This document shows positions 18,209 to 26,678 of a stretch of 40,886 bases of DNA, piece after piece. Source of the stretch: Bacteroidales bacterium (GTDB lineage Bacteria > Bacteroidota > Bacteroidia > Bacteroidales > UBA932); NCBI GenBank assembly GCA_028724885.1, contig JAQYTJ010000040.1:1-40886 (forward strand), read 5' to 3'. The notes below the pieces were generated by a model that saw nothing but the letters and a program-made list of their open reading frames with translations, had not been told where the DNA came from and did no database searches. The translations under genes and the position numbers were made by a program. Position 1 is the stretch's first letter. Each line of letters starts with the position of its first letter.

Positions 18209-19448
18209 CTGCGACGACTATCTCGTCCACAACTTCTGATTCTTTTTCTGCCTCGCCTTTCTCTTTATCAGTAATGATCAAGTTCAGCACCACGCCCACG
18301 ATGGATGCAAGTCCTATTCCAGCAAGAGAGAATTTCCCGAAACTAATCACTGCCCCACCGATGCCCACCGTAAGGATAATTGAGGCGATGACAAGGTTGC
18401 GGGACTTGTTCATGTCTATCTTCGCTTTAATCATATTGTTGATTCCGACCGATGCTATGGTGCCGAACAAGAGCAGCATTATGCCACCAAGTACTGCCGT
18501 AGGGATGGTCTGAATCGCGCCACCAACCTTGCCGACCAACGAGATTACTATGGCTGAGATGGCGGCTATGCGCATGCAGGAAGGGTCAGTGACCTTCGTG
18601 AGAGCAACAGCTCCCGTAACTTCTGAATATGTAGTAACGGGTGCACCGCCTAGGAAAGCCGCCAGAGAGCAGGCTAGGCCATCCCCTAGCATCGTCCTGT
18701 GAAGTCCGGGATTTTTTACGAAATCCTTTCCAGCAATCTCTCCTATCGCATAGATGTCACCGACATGCTCGATTATAGGGGCAACCGCCACGGGTGCCAT
18801 GAAAAAAATCGCCTGCCACGAGAAGCTTATCTTCGTAAACTTAGGCAGAGCGAACCATGAAGCATTCGCAACCGGCGAGAAGTCCATGGAGCTGCGGTAA
18901 AACAGCACAGCCACTATATAGCCGACGAGAGCCCCGAACACTACGGGGATAAGCTTCACAACACCTCTTCCCCATATCGAGCAGACGATGGCGACGGCCA
19001 GCGAGACTAACGCCAGCACCCAGTTGCTGCTTGCCATGTTCACGCCCGTTCCTGCCAAAGATAACCCGATGAGAATAATCACCGGACCAATTACGATCGG
19101 AGGGAACAGTTTCTTTATAACGCTTATGCCAAACAGCTTTACAACCAAGCTCATCAGCATATATACCACGCCTACGGCAACCAAGCCGCAGAACATTCCA
19201 GGCATGCCGTAAAGCTCAGTAGCTTTAACTATAGGTGCGATGAATGCGAAGCTACTGCCCAGGTAAATCGGGACTTTTCCGCCTGTCACACCGTGAAATA
19301 GAAGAGTTCCCAAGCCTGCTGCGAGAAGAGCGATAGCTGGATCGAATCCGACCAATAATGGAACAAGAACCGTGGAGCCGAAGGCCACGAACATGAACTG
19401 AACGCCGACAATAGTACGTTTCAGCGAAGATAAAGTGTGATCTGCCAT
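18198..19448 (-). CDS. uraA: Uracil/xanthine permease (NCS2 family, UraA-like)
   Basis: This is an inner-membrane proton symporter for nucleobases. The 416-residue protein has the NCS2 pattern: many hydrophobic segments, [17 protein letters not shown] near the start, the [11 protein letters not shown] motif, [15 protein letters not shown] (conserved Glu and His region), the [14 protein letters not shown] signature (NxT-type motif) and GGIMLLLFG. Sequence favours the uracil branch, and the neighbour dut supports this. The tail after about residue 395 is acidic. A -7 element TATATTTG (19478-19471) lies 22 bases before the start. Confidence 0.92.
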   Translation of the reverse strand: MADHTLSSLKRTIVGVQFMFVAFGSTVLVPLLVGFDPAIALLAAGLGTLLFHGVTGGKVPIYLGSSFAFIAPIVKATELYGMPGMFCGLVAVGVVYMLMSLVVKLFGISVIKKLFPPIVIGPVIILIGLSLAGTGVNMASSNWVLALVSLAVAIVCSIWGRGVVKLIPVVFGALVGYIVAVLFYRSSMDFSPVANASWFALPKFTKISFSWQAIFFMAPVAVAPIIEHVGDIYAIGEIAGKDFVKNPGLHRTMLGDGLACSLAAFLGGAPVTTYSEVTGAVALTKVTDPSCMRIAAISAIVISLVGKVGGAIQTIPTAVLGGIMLLLFGTIASVGINNMIKAKIDMNKSRNLVIASIILTVGIGGAVISFGKFSLAGIGLASIVGVVLNLIITDKEKGEAEKESEVVDEIVVADEK

Positions 19449-19470
19449 TGGTTGATTATTATGCAGGATT

Positions 19471-19478
19471 CAAATATA
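19471..19478 (-). promoter_or_regulatory. -7 element of the uraA-dut promoter
   Basis: TATATTTG on the minus strand is an exact match to TAnnTTTG, 22 bases before the uraA ATG. No good TTTG is present at the expected -33 distance. It is the only -7 match in the 103-base gap between uraA and the LptF/G gene. Confidence 0.5.
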
Positions 19479-19551
19479 TGCAAAAAACAGCTATACTTTC
19501 TATGCTGGAACTCAAAACATATTAACAGCATAATCAACAAAAGACGGAAGG

Positions 19552-20649
19552 CTATTTGCAGGCACGCCAGTAAAGCACTCCGGCGATGATAGCGAATATG
19601 AAGTTCGGCAGCCATAGAGCTAGCGCTGGCGGAAGCGTGTCACTGTAGACGAACATCTGGCTGAACCGTAAGAACAAGATGTATGTAAAGCTAAGCGCTA
19701 TTCCCAAACCAATGTTTAATCCTATTCCGCCACGACGCTTCCTCGAAGAAAGACTCACGCCTATGACGGTCAGGATGAATGCAGAAAACGGAAGCGCCAG
19801 CCTAGTCTGTTTTTCTATCTGAGCATACATGACGTTCGCATCCCCTCTGGATTTCTGGATCTTGATAAGCTGGTTCAGAGGCCCGAAAGGAAGGGTTTCC
19901 ACAGTCTTCTTATTCCTATAGAAATCCGTCACGGTAAGGTTTAAGACTGTGTCTTTCTCCGTTCCGAAAGTAACCTTATCTGCAAGTCCTTCTGGATTGT
20001 AATCTCTGACGAAATATTTCTTGAGTTTCCAGCCGCCGAATGTACTGTCCCATGCTGCTGTCTCGGCAGTAATTTTCTCAATCAGCTTGTTATTCTCGAT
20101 TTTTTCGAGAGAAAAATTGTACGCTGTGTTATTCCAGCTGCTGAAAGACTCCACATAGACGAATTCACCTGGATTCAGCTGATAATGCACGTCCCTGGAA
20201 CTGAGCGCCTTTCGGTTCACTTTTGTGTACTGCGCTTCGAACTTCACCCGGACGGTGTTCGCCCGAGGTATCACCCACAGATTCAAGCCTAGTGACAGCA
20301 GGGCGATCAGCAGGGCGGAAAGCATGTAAGGATACATCATCCGGTGGAAGCTGACGCCGCAAGAAAGGATAGCGATTATCTCGCTGTTGGCAGCCATTCT
20401 GGACGTGAAGAATATGACCGTTATGAATACGAACAGGGGACTGAACATATTCATGAAATACGGCACAAAGTTTACGTAATAGTCGAATATGATAGCGTGC
20501 AGAGGGGCTTTTTTCTCAACGAAGTCGTCCACCTTCTCGCTTATGTCAAAGATAATCACAATGCCGATGATAAGCACTAGGGCTATGAAGAAAGTCACGA
20601 TGAACTTCTTCATTATGTACTTATCTATCTTCTTGAGCCTCAAGTCCAT
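19552..20649 (-). CDS. LptF/LptG family LPS-export permease
   Basis: LptF and LptG form the membrane part of the LptB2FG ABC transporter that extracts lipopolysaccharide from the inner membrane. The 365-residue protein has the YjgP/YjgQ pattern: IDKYIMKKFIVTFFIAL at the start, three N-terminal membrane segments with SRMAANSEIIAILSCGVSF (coupling-helix region), a periplasmic beta-rich domain (about 130-265) and three C-terminal membrane segments. I cannot tell LptF from LptG by eye. It starts 6 bases after tgt and is in its operon. This coupling of tgt with an Lpt permease is seen in other Bacteroidales. Confidence 0.9.
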   Translation of the reverse strand: MDLRLKKIDKYIMKKFIVTFFIALVLIIGIVIIFDISEKVDDFVEKKAPLHAIIFDYYVNFVPYFMNMFSPLFVFITVIFFTSRMAANSEIIAILSCGVSFHRMMYPYMLSALLIALLSLGLNLWVIPRANTVRVKFEAQYTKVNRKALSSRDVHYQLNPGEFVYVESFSSWNNTAYNFSLEKIENNKLIEKITAETAAWDSTFGGWKLKKYFVRDYNPEGLADKVTFGTEKDTVLNLTVTDFYRNKKTVETLPFGPLNQLIKIQKSRGDANVMYAQIEKQTRLALPFSAFILTVIGVSLSSRKRRGGIGLNIGLGIALSFTYILFLRFSQMFVYSDTLPPALALWLPNFIFAIIAGVLYWRACK

Positions 20650-20655
20650 ATATCC

Positions 20656-21801
20656 CTATAATCTCTCAGAAACCTTTTTCACGACAGCCTCTTTCCAAGA
20701 TGCGAAGTCCCCTCTATGAATATGCCAGCGCGCCTTTCTCACTATGTCCAGATAGAAAGCCAGGTTATGCTCTGTGGCTATCATCGCAGCCGTGAGTTCC
20801 TTTGCCACGAACAGGTGGTGAAGGTAGGCTTTTGAATACGTTTTATCAACAAACGATGTACCACGAGGATCCAGAGGGCCGAAATCCTGAGCCCACTTAG
20901 CATTCCGCATATTCATGACTCCATTCCAGGTGAACAGCATTCCGTTGCGAGCATTCCTAGTAGGCATCACACAGTCGAACATGTCCACCCCTCTTGAAAT
21001 GGCCTCCAATATGTTCGCAGGCGTCCCCACTCCCATCAGGTAGCGAGGCTTATCTTCCGGAAGCATCGGGCAGACGAGTTCTATCATCTCATACATTTTC
21101 TCAGTAGGCTCCCCCACTGCCAGCCCGCCAATTGCATAGCCCCCTATGGCATCGCTGTCACCACTCAATTTCAGGATATGATCCACAGCACTCTTCCGAA
21201 GCTCTGGATAGACACAGCCCTGGATAATGGGAAACATCGACTGAACATAGCCGTAGAGCGGCTCAGTCTCACAGAAATGCTTGAAATACCGTTCCAGCCA
21301 GCACTGAGTAAGCCTGAGAGATTTGGCTGCATATTTTTCATCAGCATCTCCAGGGCAGCACTCGTCCAGAGCCATCATTATGTCTGAACCGATAATCCTC
21401 TGCGTGTCAACATTGTTCTCAGGAGTGAAGGTGTGCCTGGAGCCGTCAATATGGGACTGAAACGTGCAGCCATCATATGTGATTTTCCTGATTTGCGTCA
21501 GCGAAAACACTTGGAAGCCGCCGCTGTCTGTCAGGATTGGCTTGTCCCAAGATTCGAACTTATGTAGACCGCCAGCCTTCCTGAGCGTGTCCAGACCAGG
21601 ACGCAGGTAAAGATGGTAGGTGTTGCCTAAAATAATCTCGGCCTTGATGTCCTCTACGAGATCCCTATGATAAGTCCCTTTAACTGCCCCCACGGTGCCA
21701 ACAGGCATGAAGATAGGCGTGTGCACTTCGCCATGATCCGTGGTGAAGACTCCAGTCCTCGCATTCGATGCTGGATCTATTGCTGTCTGAACAAATTTCA
21801 T
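20656..21801 (-). CDS. tgt: Queuine tRNA-ribosyltransferase (tRNA-guanine transglycosylase)
   Basis: Tgt exchanges guanine-34 of GUN anticodons for preQ1, a step in queuosine synthesis. The 381-residue product has the TIM-barrel motifs GNTYHLYLRPG, TDSGGFQVFS (general acid-base Asp92), GGLAVGEP, YLMGVGTP and FDCVMPTRNARNG (nucleophile Asp). The usual zinc site CxCxxC is absent: after FGPLDP the sequence reads RGTSFVDKTYSKAYLHH, with only the later His (EHNLAFYL) left. A -7 element TATCTTTG at 21828-21821 lies 19 bases before the ATG, back to back with that of the next gene. Confidence 0.95.
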   Translation of the reverse strand: MKFVQTAIDPASNARTGVFTTDHGEVHTPIFMPVGTVGAVKGTYHRDLVEDIKAEIILGNTYHLYLRPGLDTLRKAGGLHKFESWDKPILTDSGGFQVFSLTQIRKITYDGCTFQSHIDGSRHTFTPENNVDTQRIIGSDIMMALDECCPGDADEKYAAKSLRLTQCWLERYFKHFCETEPLYGYVQSMFPIIQGCVYPELRKSAVDHILKLSGDSDAIGGYAIGGLAVGEPTEKMYEMIELVCPMLPEDKPRYLMGVGTPANILEAISRGVDMFDCVMPTRNARNGMLFTWNGVMNMRNAKWAQDFGPLDPRGTSFVDKTYSKAYLHHLFVAKELTAAMIATEHNLAFYLDIVRKARWHIHRGDFASWKEAVVKKVSERL

Positions 21802-21820
21802 CTTGGAAATAATCAGGTTT

Positions 21821-21858
21821 CAAAGATAGGCATTTTTAGCATAAAATATTTAACTTTG
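21821..21858. promoter_or_regulatory. Divergent promoter pair, tgt and nucleoside symporter
   Basis: TATCTTTG on the minus strand (21828-21821) points to tgt, and TAACTTTG on the plus strand (21851-21858) points to the symporter gene. Both match TAnnTTTG exactly. The two -7 elements are 22 bases apart, so polymerase bound at one should occlude the other. Neither has a good -33 TTTG. Confidence 0.6.
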
Positions 21859-21887
21859 TTTAATTTGAATTTATTTAGAAACCAAAT

Positions 21888-23201
21888 ATGAAGAATAAAC
21901 TGATTAGCCTAAGGCTGATAATCATGAACTTCCTCGAGTTCGCAGTATGGGGTGCTTACCTCACTTCCATGGGCAGTTTCCTAGGGAAAGCAGGACTAGG
22001 CTCTCAAATCTGGCTGTTTTTCGCTACCCAAGGCTTCGTGTCCATATTCATGCCAGCCCTTGTGGGCATAATAGCCGACAAATGGATACCAGCGCAGAAG
22101 ACTCTATCACTCTGTCATCTAATTGCTGGAGCAGCAATGGTGGCTACCGGCCTATACGCCATGAATAACGTAGTTCTGACCGACGGGGCTTACGTGACAG
22201 CGTCTAACTTCAGCTTCGGGACATTTTACGCATTATATACCATTAGCGTCGCATTCTTCATGCCGACCATAGCCATAGCTAATTCCGTCGCCTACGCCAA
22301 CCTTGAGTCAGCGGGAAAAGACCCAGTCGTCGCATTCCCACCAATCAGGGTTTTCGGCACGATTGGGTTCATAGTCACGATGCTGTTCGTTAATTTCATG
22401 AGAGACCCACAGGAAATACAATACCAGCACAGCTATTACCAGTTCATCACATCAGGCACTCTAAGCATCGTTCTATTCGCATATGCGCTAACTCTTCCAG
22501 GCGTTCCGATTGAGAAAAACAGCAGTAAGAGTTTCATGGAACAGACCGGACTCAAGGCATTTTCTCTATTCAAGAAGAAGGAAATGGCCATTTTCTTCAT
22601 TTTTTCAATGCTTCTGGGAGCTGCCCTGCAGATCACGAATGGTTACGCTAACACGTTCATCTCGTCTTTTGCAAACAATCCAGAATATGCCAGCACCTGG
22701 GGAGCCAATAATGCTAATGCACTGATCTCGATCAGCCAGATGTCTGAAACTCTCTGCATCCTGCTGATTCCATTCTTCATGAAGCGCTTTGGGATAAAAG
22801 TCGTGATGCTTATCTCCATGTTCGCCTGGGTATTCAGATTCGGTCTGTTTGGTGCTGGCAACCCTGGGGCTGGGGTTTGGATGTTCATCCTCTCCTGCCT
22901 TGTATACGGCGTGGCCTTCGATTTCTTCAACATCTCGGGTTCCCTGTACGTTAACAAAATGACAACAGAAAACATTCGATCTAGCGCTCAAGGCCTATTC
23001 ATGCTGATGACGAACGGCTTAGGAGCCTCAATCGGTACGTGGGTTGCAGGTAAAGTCGTTAACCACTATGTCTACAACGCTGCAAATCCAGACTGGTCCG
23101 TTGCTTGGTACGTTTTCGCTGGATATGCCTTCGTCGTCGGCATCCTATTCCTGATTCTATTCAGGGATCCCGATAAGCATAAATCCGAAGCTGTCGCATA
23201 G
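21888..23201 (+). CDS. Nucleoside:H+ symporter family MFS transporter (NupG/XapB-like)
   Basis: This is an inner-membrane importer, probably for nucleosides. The 437-residue protein has twelve hydrophobic segments and the NHS-family opening LRLIIMNFLEFAVWGAYLTS, with GIIADKW after the second helix and FFNISGSLYVNK with SAQGLFMLMTNGLG in the second half. The family fit is good, but Bacteroidota members have diverse substrates. It converges on the zinc-ribbon gene with 5 bases between the stops and no visible terminator. Its place near hpt, uraA and dut fits a salvage role. Confidence 0.88.
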   Translation: MKNKLISLRLIIMNFLEFAVWGAYLTSMGSFLGKAGLGSQIWLFFATQGFVSIFMPALVGIIADKWIPAQKTLSLCHLIAGAAMVATGLYAMNNVVLTDGAYVTASNFSFGTFYALYTISVAFFMPTIAIANSVAYANLESAGKDPVVAFPPIRVFGTIGFIVTMLFVNFMRDPQEIQYQHSYYQFITSGTLSIVLFAYALTLPGVPIEKNSSKSFMEQTGLKAFSLFKKKEMAIFFIFSMLLGAALQITNGYANTFISSFANNPEYASTWGANNANALISISQMSETLCILLIPFFMKRFGIKVVMLISMFAWVFRFGLFGAGNPGAGVWMFILSCLVYGVAFDFFNISGSLYVNKMTTENIRSSAQGLFMLMTNGLGASIGTWVAGKVVNHYVYNAANPDWSVAWYVFAGYAFVVGILFLILFRDPDKHKSEAVA

Positions 23202-23206
23202 CCATG

Positions 23207-23584
23207 CTACTCTGTTCGGCATAGATTAAAGACTTTCCGATTTGTCATGCAATATCTAATATCGAAGCACCAGTATTCGTTGTGGGGCCTCGAATTGCAG
23301 GAAGACGTCATGTAATTAGGATTGAACCCGCTTAGTACCAACTCGGTCATGCTAATTGACTTAACTTTGCCGTCAACTAAAGCATCCAGAATCTCGTAGT
23401 TCCGGCTGAGGGCATTGAGTATCTTGAGGCGCTTGTTGCGGAACTTCATCTTCGAGATGCTATGATAATGGTATTTGTTCTTGCAATGGTTAGAACAGAA
23501 GACCTTATCCTTTCTGCTGCCATAAGGAATAGGATTCCCACATTCCAAGCAGCTCCTCCCCTCGTATTCTTCTTTCTCGCTCAT
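23207..23584 (-). CDS. Small zinc-ribbon protein of unknown function
   Basis: The 125-residue product has four cysteines near the N-terminus in a CxxC-14-CxxxC arrangement (C12, C15, C30, C34; CLECGNPIPYGSRKDKVFC then NHCKNKY), which should bind one zinc. The middle is basic (KFRNKRLKILNALSRNYEIL), and the tail has further cysteines and aromatic residues. Similar short proteins beginning with this ribbon occur widely in Bacteroidota; I know of no assigned function. DNA or RNA binding is a guess from the charge. It is a single gene, convergent with the symporter. Confidence 0.75.
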   Translation of the reverse strand: MSEKEEYEGRSCLECGNPIPYGSRKDKVFCSNHCKNKYHYHSISKMKFRNKRLKILNALSRNYEILDALVDGKVKSISMTELVLSGFNPNYMTSSCNSRPHNEYWCFDIRYCMTNRKVFNLCRTE

Positions 23585-23861
23585 AATCTCCCCCCTCTCT
23601 GTCTTAGTTCAAAATTGAGAAATGCGAGGAACATTAACAAATGAAAATGGAAATTCAACGCAAAGATTTTTTGAGGCACCTGGATTTTTTTCAAAAGGAC
23701 GCATGAATATGCTGCCTTGACGCACAATAATTTTTTTATCCTGGCAAAAAATTAAAAGTAAGATAAAGAAACAGAAAAACATTAAAAATGTTTCTTTCAG
23801 AGTGCTTCTGTTGCGAATTTTTCTACTTTACTTTGCATCTAGCTAAACACAAACGTGAAAA

Positions 23862-24209
23862 ATGGAACAGCTAAACAGAATCGAAATCCGTGGCAATGTC
23901 GGCAATGTCAACATCGTCAAGGTCGGAGAGGGGAAAGTCGCTCATTTCTCCGTAGCAACGAATTACGCCTATAAAGGCAGGAACAACGAGCCTGTGATCG
24001 AGACGACCTGGCACACAGTAACCGCCTGGGAGGGGAAAAACATTCCAGACCTAGGGATCATATCTAAAGGATGCCCTATTTACGTGCGGGGAAGACTTAA
24101 GAACCAAAAGTACAAGGCCAGCGACGGTATCGAGAGAACAAGCTACGAAGTCATCGCAGATATCGTAGAGCCTGTAGATAAACAGACTGCGGCTCAATAC
24201 GGGGGATGA
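23862..24209 (+). CDS. ssb: Single-stranded DNA-binding protein, short form
   Basis: The 115-residue product is an OB-fold SSB: LNRIEIRGNVGNVNI at the start, VAHFSVATNYAY, ETTWHTVTAWEGK and GCPIYVRGRLKNQKY. It ends soon after the fold (AAQYGG) and lacks the long linker and acidic DDDIPF-type tail that recruits partner proteins in standard SSBs. The AT-rich upstream gap (23585-23861) has only an imperfect -7 match (TTACTTTG at 23828-23835). A strong hairpin follows the gene. The short form may be a second SSB beside a full-length one elsewhere. Confidence 0.92.
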   Translation: MEQLNRIEIRGNVGNVNIVKVGEGKVAHFSVATNYAYKGRNNEPVIETTWHTVTAWEGKNIPDLGIISKGCPIYVRGRLKNQKYKASDGIERTSYEVIADIVEPVDKQTAAQYGG

Positions 24210-24250
24210 TCTTCAGGCATTACTGAGACAACCGATTAGTTGTCATTCCG

Positions 24251-24302
24251 CTCGGTAGCAAAGAGGGGCAGGTTATTGATAGAGAATTTGCTACCGAGTT
24301 TT
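24251..24302 (+). terminator. Long-stem terminator after ssb
   Basis: A perfect 12-bp stem, CTCGGTAGCAAA at 24251-24262 and its complement at 24287-24298, with a 24-nt loop and then TTTTATTTT. The loop is longer than in usual terminators, so a small RNA derived from the 3' UTR is also possible. Confidence 0.7.
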
Positions 24303-24397
24303 ATTTTAACAAGAACTTAATATAGTATATTACTTCAAGAAACAGTTGTATTATAATTACTTACGCACATTAATATCAATAAAATTTCAGATAAAAG

Positions 24398-24428
24398 CTT
24401 GCAATTCTAAAAATAATAACTATATTTG
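24398..24428 (+). promoter_or_regulatory. Promoter of the structured RNA
   Basis: CTTG at 24398-24401 (one base off TTTG), exactly 19 bases, then TATATTTG at 24421-24428, an exact -7 match. Transcription should start at about 24432-24435, directly before the structured region. Confidence 0.75.
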
Positions 24429-24433
24429 CATCA

Positions 24434-24604
24434 GGCTTTTCGGTAAGCGGAAAGGCCGGGGAAAGCCGAAGCGGAATCCCTTGATAGCTTTCAAGGCCGC
24501 CAAGCAGCAGAAATGCCGGTAGCCAAGACTCCTTCTCCGGAATTCCTTACCGCAACGTGAAGTTTTAGAAGGATAAAGTCCCGAATTTTTCTTCGGGACT
24601 TTTC
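24434..24604 (+). ncRNA. Structured non-coding RNA, candidate 6S-like (Bacteroidales-1 type) RNA
   Basis: A roughly 170-nt region without an ORF has its own promoter and terminator. It folds as a long, interrupted hairpin: outer stem CGGTAAG/CTTACCG (24441-24447, 24546-24552), inner stem CCGGGGAA/TTCTCCGG with one G-U pair (24456-24463, 24533-24540), an open bubble, and a side hairpin GCGG/CCGC plus CCTTGA/TCAAGG (24471-24500). It ends in an 11-bp terminator (24575-24585/24592-24602). A closed stem with a large internal bubble suits 6S RNA, and the Bacteroidales-1 family is thought to be 6S-like. The 5' end can also fold on itself (GGCTTTTC with GAAAGGCC), competing with the outer stem. I am sure of an RNA gene, less so of the family; no SRP, tmRNA or RNase P signatures are seen. 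Confidence 0.65.
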
Positions 24605-24621
24605 GTTTGCATCTAGTTCTG

Positions 24622-25416
24622 TCACACTTTATAAAACCATGCCACCAGGATGGCGAAAAACTTCGATGGGAGGATCTTTTTAGCGAACACAGCCAGCTTC
24701 TCGAGAGAATCCGAAATCACATATGAGTTCCGTGGATTTTTCTTAGAGACGATCTTCACGACCTTCATTGCAAGCACATCTGGCCCCATCCCATTAGTCT
24801 CATCATTCTGAAAGCTCTCCAGTGATCGAGCATATTTCGGATAGGAATTCGAAACTGATGCTGGATCTATGCACTGACGAGATGAAGTGAAGTTCGTATG
24901 GAAATCTCCAGGTTCTATGACTATGACCTTCACGCAAAAGTCACGAAGTTCCAGCCGCAGAGCCTCACAATAGCCTTCAATAGCGAATTTACTGGCGGAA
25001 TAAAGACCTTGGAAAGGAAGTCCGATTAAGCCGCCTAACGAGCTTATGCACAATATTTTGCCGCTTCTTTGTTTCCGCATCACAGGAACGACATGATGTA
25101 AGAAACGCACCATTCCGAGCCAGTTCACATCCATCTGCCTGCGAGCCTGCTCAATGGAGCAGCATTCCAGAGGGCCACCAAACCCCATGCCTGCATTATT
25201 GATAAAGACATCTATGCAGCCTTCTTGCTTAAGGACTTCGTTCACTGCTGCCTCAACCGATGTGTCATCTGTAACCTCAGCCTGAATATAATGTACCCTA
25301 GGCAGAAATTCCTTAGCATGTCGATGCGTGCCGTAAACAGTATGGCCTTCCCAAGAAAGCCTCTCAGCCATGGCACGACCGAAACCAGAAGTAATGCCCG
25401 TTATGAGGACGATCAT
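24622..25416 (-). CDS. Short-chain dehydrogenase/reductase, candidate 3-ketosphinganine reductase
   Basis: The 264-residue SDR has the NAD(P) motif TGITSGFG (about residues 6-13), NNAG at 73-76, catalytic Ser near 126 (CISSLGG) and YxxxK at Tyr139/Lys143 (LYSASK). The C-terminal part is hydrophobic (KILPSKFFAILVAWFYKV), which suggests membrane contact. Its ATG overlaps the serine palmitoyltransferase stop by 4 bases, so the two are translationally coupled. By context it is the likely reductase for 3-ketosphinganine, the next step in sphingolipid synthesis. By sequence alone it is only a classical SDR. Confidence 0.85.
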   Translation of the reverse strand: MIVLITGITSGFGRAMAERLSWEGHTVYGTHRHAKEFLPRVHYIQAEVTDDTSVEAAVNEVLKQEGCIDVFINNAGMGFGGPLECCSIEQARRQMDVNWLGMVRFLHHVVPVMRKQRSGKILCISSLGGLIGLPFQGLYSASKFAIEGYCEALRLELRDFCVKVIVIEPGDFHTNFTSSRQCIDPASVSNSYPKYARSLESFQNDETNGMGPDVLAMKVVKIVSKKNPRNSYVISDSLEKLAVFAKKILPSKFFAILVAWFYKV

Positions 25417-26606
25417 TTAATTATCTCAAGTTTATGAAATATGTTGTCTAGGATGTCGATGCCCTTATCAACCTGCTCCATAGAATGCGTGGCCATAAGT
25501 GCGAAGCGTATGATGATTGAATCCTGCGGCACTGCAGGAGGAATTACAGGGGTAATGAACAGCCCATCTTCCAAGGCCATTTTCACGGCAGAGAGACATT
25601 TCTCCGTATCGCGAACGTAAAGAGGGAAGATAGGTGATTCTGTAACGCCTATGTCAAAACCTCTGCGAATAAACTCCTCGTGCGCATGATTTGTCATCTC
25701 CCACAGATGCTGAATCCTCTCCGGCTCGGTGAGCATAATGTCCAACACTTTGTTCACAGCAGCAACATTAGCAGGGGGCATGGATGCGCTGAATATAAGT
25801 GATCTGGCGCAGTGCTTAATGTAATTTATGACAGGTTTGCTGCCAGCTATGAATCCACCTAACGAACCGAAAGACTTCGAGAAAGTACCCATGATAAGAT
25901 CAACCTTTTCAGTAAGCCTGAAATGGTCCACTGATCCTCTTCCATGGTCGCCGAAAACGCCGAATCCATGAGCATCATCTACCATGACAGCAGCATTATA
26001 TTTCTCTGCGAGGTCGGTTATAACTGGCAAGTTCGCGAGATCTCCTGTCATAGAGAACACCCCATCGACGACTATCAGTTTTGGGGCGCCTGGCTCAGCA
26101 AGCTTGAGTTTCTTCTCAAGCGTGGCCATATCATTGTGGGCGAACTTGAAAACCTTGCTCTTGGACAGGCGCGCTCCATCTATGATGCAGGCGTGATCGT
26201 AAGAATCCAAGAACAGATATCCTCCATGAAAACCAAGAAGGCCGACTACGCCAAGGTTTACTTGGAATCCAGTACTGAACGTCACGGCATCTTCTTTGCC
26301 GACAAATTCAGCAAGTCTCTTCTCTAGAGCCACATGGATATCGAGCGTGCCATTCAAAAAACGAGATCCTGAGCAGCTAGTGCCATATTTATCAATGGCA
26401 GCCTTAGCGGCATCTTTAAGCCTAGGGTCATCCGACAGACCGAGATAAGAATTGGATCCGAACATCATCACGTCCCGAATCCCATTTATCTGGACTATAG
26501 GATCCTGACCGGATTCTATCGGCCTGTAATACGGATATATTCCCTTTGCTTTGACCTCCTGCGGTAAAGTATACCTGCCGCATATTTCGTTTAATAGTAC
26601 GTTCAT
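25413..26606 (-). CDS. spt: Serine palmitoyltransferase (alpha-oxoamine synthase family)
   Basis: The enzyme condenses L-serine with an acyl-CoA/ACP to 3-ketosphinganine, the entry step of bacterial sphingolipids. The roughly 397-residue product (ATG at 26606; the in-frame TTG two codons earlier is less likely) has the PLP family features: GSNSYLGLS, GTSCSGSRFLNGT, DHACIIDGARLS, VDGVFSMTGD, VDDAHGFGVFG and TFSKSFGSLGG, with the PLP-binding lysine at about Lys244. KBL and BioF/ALAS relatives share these; the overall sequence matches Bacteroidota serine palmitoyltransferases best. It follows rmlB by 72 bases and overlaps the SDR gene by 4. Confidence 0.88.
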   Translation of the reverse strand: MNVLLNEICGRYTLPQEVKAKGIYPYYRPIESGQDPIVQINGIRDVMMFGSNSYLGLSDDPRLKDAAKAAIDKYGTSCSGSRFLNGTLDIHVALEKRLAEFVGKEDAVTFSTGFQVNLGVVGLLGFHGGYLFLDSYDHACIIDGARLSKSKVFKFAHNDMATLEKKLKLAEPGAPKLIVVDGVFSMTGDLANLPVITDLAEKYNAAVMVDDAHGFGVFGDHGRGSVDHFRLTEKVDLIMGTFSKSFGSLGGFIAGSKPVINYIKHCARSLIFSASMPPANVAAVNKVLDIMLTEPERIQHLWEMTNHAHEEFIRRGFDIGVTESPIFPLYVRDTEKCLSAVKMALEDGLFITPVIPPAVPQDSIIIRFALMATHSMEQVDKGIDILDNIFHKLEIIK

Positions 26607-26678
26607 AGACAAGATATAAATCTAGTAAATTTAAGAAAAATACCTGAACATTTACCAGTTTCAACTTCTGGTCTATCA

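Noticed and set aside
24434..24604. SRP RNA, tmRNA or RNase P RNA
   Set aside because: The conserved SRP apical loop, the tmRNA tRNA-like ends and tag frame, and RNase P core sequences are all missing.
24622..25416. FabG-type fatty acid reductase
   Set aside because: The motifs are those of any classical SDR, but the 4-base coupling to serine palmitoyltransferase and the hydrophobic C-terminus fit a ketosphinganine reductase better.
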